NCBI GenBank assembly: GCA_963774195.1
Contig: CAVZDY010000001.1
Coordinates: forward strand, 868,001-932,000
DNA length: 64,000 bases
DNA from: Roseiarcus sp963774195
GTDB taxonomy: Bacteria; Pseudomonadota; Alphaproteobacteria; Rhizobiales; Beijerinckiaceae
Direction: 5' to 3'
The stretch's first letter is position 1. Each line of letters starts with the position of its first letter. Both the position numbers and the translations under genes were made by a program. Below the pieces are notes generated by a model. That model was not told the DNA's origin. It saw only the letters and a program-made list of their open reading frames with translations, and did not search any database. Positions 60,663 through 64,000 of the stretch are shown here, piece after piece.

Positions 60663-61080
60663 GCGCGCATCCGCAACAGCATGCAGCGGGTGGCCTGTGC
60701 GACACCAACTTGGGTTCGACCTAATTTTGGGCGGAGGCTATGCGGGTCCTGGGGCGCGCAGCCACGCTTGGCGATCGTCTCGACAAGGATGAGACCCATT
60801 CAACCGTTGTTGGAAGTCCCGCGGGCGCAGTCAAGAGAGAGGACCTTGGGACGGGCTCATCTTATGTGTCGACTGGCGCAGACGGCGAGGGTGGGTCTGT
60901 TGCCGCGCAGCGTTGCGAAGCGGCGGAGTCACGCGGTTGACCGTCAATTTCATCGACCAGTCGCGCCCGGTCGGGAATGTAGCCCGCCAGGCGGCAGGCG
61001 CCGCTCCGCCATCGAAGGCAGGCATCACACCACAGGGCCGAACTCGGCGGCGTGGAGTGCCGCCCCGCGAAGAGGGTCGA
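60663..61080. other. Non-coding or decayed stretch, no gene recognised
   Basis: Short open frames exist on both strands but none has a ribosome site, a known family or consistent codon use. Fragments such as RLDKDETHSTVV (60740-60940) may be mobile-element debris. It ends at the mucR stop codon. Confidence 0.5.
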
Positions 61081-61557
61081 CTACGCCGCGCCCTTGGCCG
61101 ACCGCCCGCGCTTACGCTTGACGGCAGCGTCTCCTTTCCTGGATTGACCCAGCCCGTTCTTTTTCGCTAGCTCGGATCGCTGAGCCGCGTAATTGGGGGC
61201 CACCATCGGATAGTCGTCCGCCAAGTTCCACTTCGAGCGATATTGCTCGGGCGTCATGCCCAGCGTCGCGAGGTGCCGCCGCAGAGACTTAAATTTCTTT
61301 CCATCGTCCAGACAGACGAGATGATCCGGCTTGATCGACTGCCGAACCGTCACGGCGGGCGTCGGCGCTTGCGGCTCCGCCGGCGTCACCACGCCACTTG
61401 CGATCTTTGCTAAGCTCTCATGGACGGACTGAAGCAGGGCAGGCAATTCCGCCGGCGGAACAGAATTTTTGGAGACGTACGCCGAGACGATCTCTGCCGT
61501 CATGGCGACTACGTTGGTGGGCTCGGTTGTCGAAGTCGGCACGCAAGGAACTCGCAA
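61081..61557 (-). CDS. MucR/Ros-family regulator (copy 2, on the island)
   Basis: 158 aa. VVAMTAEIVSAYVSKNSVPPAELPALLQSVHESLAKI is the oligomerisation region; HLVCLDDGKKFKSLRRHLA, MTPEQYRSKWNLADDYPMVAPNYAAQRSELAKKNGLGQ the DNA-binding domain. Like the copy at 21479 the last zinc-ligand His is replaced (RRHLATLG). It has a basic tail (KRKRGRSAKG). An extra MucR carried on an island could silence island genes or interfere with the chromosomal copy. The first ~18 residues are uncertain; ATG 61503 (MTAEIV) is an alternative. Confidence 0.9.
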   Translation of the reverse strand: MRVPCVPTSTTEPTNVVAMTAEIVSAYVSKNSVPPAELPALLQSVHESLAKIASGVVTPAEPQAPTPAVTVRQSIKPDHLVCLDDGKKFKSLRRHLATLGMTPEQYRSKWNLADDYPMVAPNYAAQRSELAKKNGLGQSRKGDAAVKRKRGRSAKGAA

Positions 61558-61860
61558 GGTTGGAGCGGATGCTTCGATATCCCGTTAATTCATAGGCCAC
61601 AAGGTGGTTGCGATTCCGGCCACTCGATCAATCTCTAAAGCCTCAGAGCAGTATGACTCACCGTGATCCGCGCCGCGAACACCTGAGCCGGCCTTCTGGC
61701 ATCGACACGCGGAACGCAACGGTCCCCGTCAAGACGAGCGCGTCGAGGTCATGCTGGATACGTAGCCGCTGTCCCACACTTTCAGTTCGGCGCAGCGGTG
61801 GACCCAGGCGGCCCAAATCGCTTGGCGTTTCATCGCGCCGGCCAGTCCATGGAGGCCGGC

Positions 61861-61950
61861 ATCTGCGCAGCGGCCAACAGCCGGATGCGTGACGAGGTGC
61901 TGAACGAGACAATCTTTTGCGATCTCGATCAGCGCCGATCGATCGTCGGT
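61861..61950 (+). pseudogene. IS3-family transposase OrfB remnant
   Basis: NSRMRDEVLNETIFCDLDQRR is the conserved stretch around the catalytic Glu of IS3 OrfB (family form F.ESFNGRLRDELLNE..F..L..AR). Upstream, the expected ESFN is replaced by ICAAAN, and both sides are unrelated. Only ~30 codons remain. The rest of 61558-62033 holds no gene I can support. Confidence 0.65.
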
Positions 61951-62033
61951 CCGACAGCGCTCTTGCGCCAACCACGACCGAGGACTTTGGAGTCAAACGG
62001 ATGGATGAACGTCGGAGTCAGCGCGGGCCGAAC

Positions 62034-62309
62034 TCAGCCGTTCAGCACGTCCTTGACAGCCTTGGCCGGCGAGAAGGTCAGCTTCTTTGAAGCCGAGATC
62101 TTGATCTTCTCGCCGTTTGCCGGATTGCGACCTTCGCGTTCCGGTGTCTCCTTAACCTTGAACTTTCCGAACCCGGGCAGCGAAATCTCCGCGCCGCTTG
62201 CAACGCAGGCTACGAGTTCCTTCAGAAAGGCGTCGACAATCGATTTGGATTGCGTCTTGTTCGCGTCTTGGGCCTCGGCCAGCCTTGCGACGATTTCGGA
62301 TGTGTTCAC
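62034..62309 (-). CDS. HU-family DNA-binding protein
   Basis: 91 aa from a GTG at 62309 preceded by GAGGAA; a longer frame from 62393 is not supported. Typical HU/IHF: TSEIVARLAEAQDANKTQSKSIVDAFLKELVACVASGAEISLPGFGKFKVKETPEREGRNPANGEKIKI, with the intercalating proline arm (RNPANGEKI) and a C-terminal helix KAVKDVLNG. A nucleoid protein that bends DNA. On an island next to MucR and before a P-type ATPase, it may help maintain or silence the element (inference). Confidence 0.93.
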   Translation of the reverse strand: MNTSEIVARLAEAQDANKTQSKSIVDAFLKELVACVASGAEISLPGFGKFKVKETPEREGRNPANGEKIKISASKKLTFSPAKAVKDVLNG

Positions 62310-62908
62310 TATAGGGTTCCTCACGATCGTTTCGGCGGTTCCATGACATGCCGCCCGCGCCATGTCATCAACGCGAGATACCCATCGGCGCATTGTCTAT
62401 AAATCGGCTCCGAAGGTTAATAGCACGGTTCTCAATCGATTCAATTGCCTATCACACCGATCGGCGTCCGGACAAATCCTGACGAAACAATCGCTTATGA
62501 CGTGATGAAGGCAATGAAATGATCCTTTGATTTGGCCGTAACGCGCCAATTCTGCAGGTTAAGACCAGTGAGAGGCATCACGCCCCGCTAACTATTGCTC
62601 TCGACTGTGTTTCAGCGCCGAAGTGGGCCCCTCATCCAACGCCATGATGTAAGATTGAAATTGTGAGCACAAGTTGGGCCCGATGCTCGCCGCAGCGGGA
62701 CCCCATTTTCGAAGAAGAGGCCAATGCTATTTCAGTGGCTTGCGCTTATTTCTGGGAAGTGTTCCATTCGGGTGCTGAAACACACTTTCTCGGCATTGCG
62801 GTCCTCCTCCTGATCCAAAGACATACCGGGCGGACTATTTCAATGGGGGTGGATCACGGATGGGCAGCCCGTTCACGAGGCCACCAATTCATGGCAGGAG
62901 GCCTCTCG
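62310..62908. other. Intergenic stretch, no gene recognised
   Basis: AT-richer than the core. It likely holds divergent promoters for the HU gene and the ATPase. Around 62620-62720 GTGGGCCCCTC and TTGGGCCCGATGCTCG with CGGGACCCCATTTTCG look like insertion-sequence end debris, but no transposase remains and the family cannot be named. Confidence 0.4.
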
Positions 62909-64000
62909 ATGATTGAGACAGAGTTTTGGCGACAGCCGGCGGCGACGCTGCTTACGGAACTGATCGCCACGGACGGCGGTCTGTCGTCGCAGGAGGCGGC
63001 GCTGCGGCTGCTGCGGTATGGGGCCAACGATGCCGCCGCCCCCAAGCGCGTGCCGGCCTGGCGTCGATTCATGCGGCTCCTCGCCAACCCGCTGGTCATC
63101 ATCCTGTTGCTGGCGAGCGCTCTGTCGGCGGCGACGGGCGATGTCGCGAGCTTCGTCATCATCGCCAGCATCGTGTTGCTCTCCGTGCTGCTTGACTTCG
63201 CGCAGGAGAGCCAGGCGCAGAATGCCGTTGATGCGCTGCGTCAACAAGTGGCGCTGCGCGCGGATGTGCGTCGCGACGGCGCCGAAGCCAGCCTGCCGGT
63301 TGTCCAACTGGCGCCCGGCGACATCGTGCGACTCACTGCCGGCGACATGGTGCCGGCCGATGGAGTGCTGCTGTCGAGCCGCGAATTCTTCGTCAACCAG
63401 GCACTGCTGACCGGTGAATCCTTCCCCGTTCAGAAGCATGCGGCCGAGCATGGCGATCCGGCGACCGAAATCAGCGAAGCGAGCAACGTGGCGCTCGCCG
63501 GCACGTCGGTGATCGCCGGCAGCGCCGTCCAATTGATCTGCCGGACCGGGCGCCGGACGACGCTCGGCCAACTCGCCGACACGCTGATCGCGAAGCCGCC
63601 GCCGACCTCCTTCGAAATCGGGCTGCGCCGGTTCAGCATGCTGATCCTGCGCATCACCCTGGTGCTTGTCTTGCTGGTGATGGCAGAGAGCATGGCGTTC
63701 CATCGACCCTGGATCGACGCCCTGATCTTTGCGCTGGCGCTCGCGGTCGGGCTGACGCCGGAACTCCTGCCGATGATCATGACCATCACGCTTGCGCGCG
63801 GCGCGGTCCGGCTCTCGCATCAGCGCGTGATCGTGAAGACCCTACCGGCGATCCACAATCTGGGCGCGATGGACGTGCTGTGCACGGACAAGACCGGAAC
63901 CCTGACCGAGGCGCGCATCGCGTTGACCCGGCACGTGGACATCACCGGCAAGGACAGTGATCGGGTTCTTACCCTCGCGTGGCTGAACAGCCATTTCGAG
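62909..64000 (+). CDS. mgtA: Magnesium-transporting P-type ATPase (MgtA-like), partial
   Basis: The first 364 codons; the gene runs off the window. ATG 62909 sits behind AGGAGG. N-terminal cation-ATPase domain (GGLSSQEAALRLLRYGANDAA), TM1-2 (ANPLVIILLLASALSAATGDVASFVIIASIVLLSVLLDF), actuator LTGESFPVQK, TM4 motif ALAVGLTPELLPMIMTITLARGAVRLSHQRVIVK and the phosphorylation site D327 in CTDKTGTLTE. VGLTPELLPMI is diagnostic of P-type Mg2+ importers. The island setting is unusual for a housekeeping pump; the promoter region shows no recognised magnesium leader. Confidence 0.93.
   Translation, partial: MIETEFWRQPAATLLTELIATDGGLSSQEAALRLLRYGANDAAAPKRVPAWRRFMRLLANPLVIILLLASALSAATGDVASFVIIASIVLLSVLLDFAQESQAQNAVDALRQQVALRADVRRDGAEASLPVVQLAPGDIVRLTAGDMVPADGVLLSSREFFVNQALLTGESFPVQKHAAEHGDPATEISEASNVALAGTSVIAGSAVQLICRTGRRTTLGQLADTLIAKPPPTSFEIGLRRFSMLILRITLVLVLLVMAESMAFHRPWIDALIFALALAVGLTPELLPMIMTITLARGAVRLSHQRVIVKTLPAIHNLGAMDVLCTDKTGTLTEARIALTRHVDITGKDSDRVLTLAWLNSHFE

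Noticed and set aside
60583..60792. 69-aa frame beginning NYFDVKIIHDD on the plus strand, and its minus-strand mirror
   Set aside because: The peptide arises from the 26-bp and 16-bp palindromes, which read alike on both strands; the rest has no family and no ribosome site.
62620..62720. Possible IS21-type end
   Set aside because: Short GGGCCC-rich motifs only; no transposase, no clear terminal repeats or target duplication.

Overview
The window is GC-rich and densely coded, and reads as a chromosome segment of an alphaproteobacterium, most likely Hyphomicrobiales (Rhizobiales). Indicators are two MucR/Ros regulators, a RibB with a degenerate cyclohydrolase-like tail, the order hisE-coaA, a ccmIEFH operon, LTXXQ and DUF2778 proteins, and Rhizobiales-style interspersed repeats. 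No 16S gene is present, so the genus stays open (inference).

Layout. 1-22 kb is mostly housekeeping: CurA-like reductase, RibB fusion, MgtC, deacetylase, DUF1254/DUF1214 pair, class A penicillin-binding protein, PepSY/response regulator/sensor kinase, cytochrome c maturation (ccmI-ccmE-ccmF-ccmH), aminotransferase, L,D-transpeptidase, EamA transporter and MucR. 22-34 kb holds a small exported protein, UvrB, a DUF2778 L,D-transpeptidase-like protein, an IS4-type element, Spy, a MarR/ketoacyl synthase pair, GNAT, TraB, CoaA and HisE. 34-53 kb has an IS1182 element, MutY back to back with DciA, DapF, DeoC with an ALDH16-like double aldehyde dehydrogenase, a soluble PAS chemoreceptor, a second IS4 copy, Cmk, three MFS transporters and a toxin-antitoxin pair whose toxin carries a stop codon.

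At 53,022 lies a 50-bp 3' half of tRNA-Pro(CGG) with no 5' half. This is the mark of a tRNA-integrating element and probably the left end of a genomic island running past the right edge. The island holds an IS66 element with a perfect 8-bp target duplication inside a 75-codon gene, a decayed ATP-dependent DNA ligase, a three-gene unknown cassette, a soluble AAA+/M41 (FtsH-like) protease gene, a second MucR, an IS3 remnant, an HU protein and a magnesium P-type ATPase cut by the window end.

Most unusual features: (1) the AAA+/M41 gene is preceded by a helically phased TTTCCG array (spacing 30-20-20-20) and followed by about 320 bp of nested perfect palindromes sharing the core TGACG; (2) five families of interspersed repeats, some supplying the ends of real genes; (3) three IS copies each sitting between the two arms of the same REP palindrome family; (4) many single-base lesions (DUF1214, serine protease, GIY-YIG, RelE-like toxin, IS4 transposases, AAA+ protease, ligase), which are either real decay or consensus errors.
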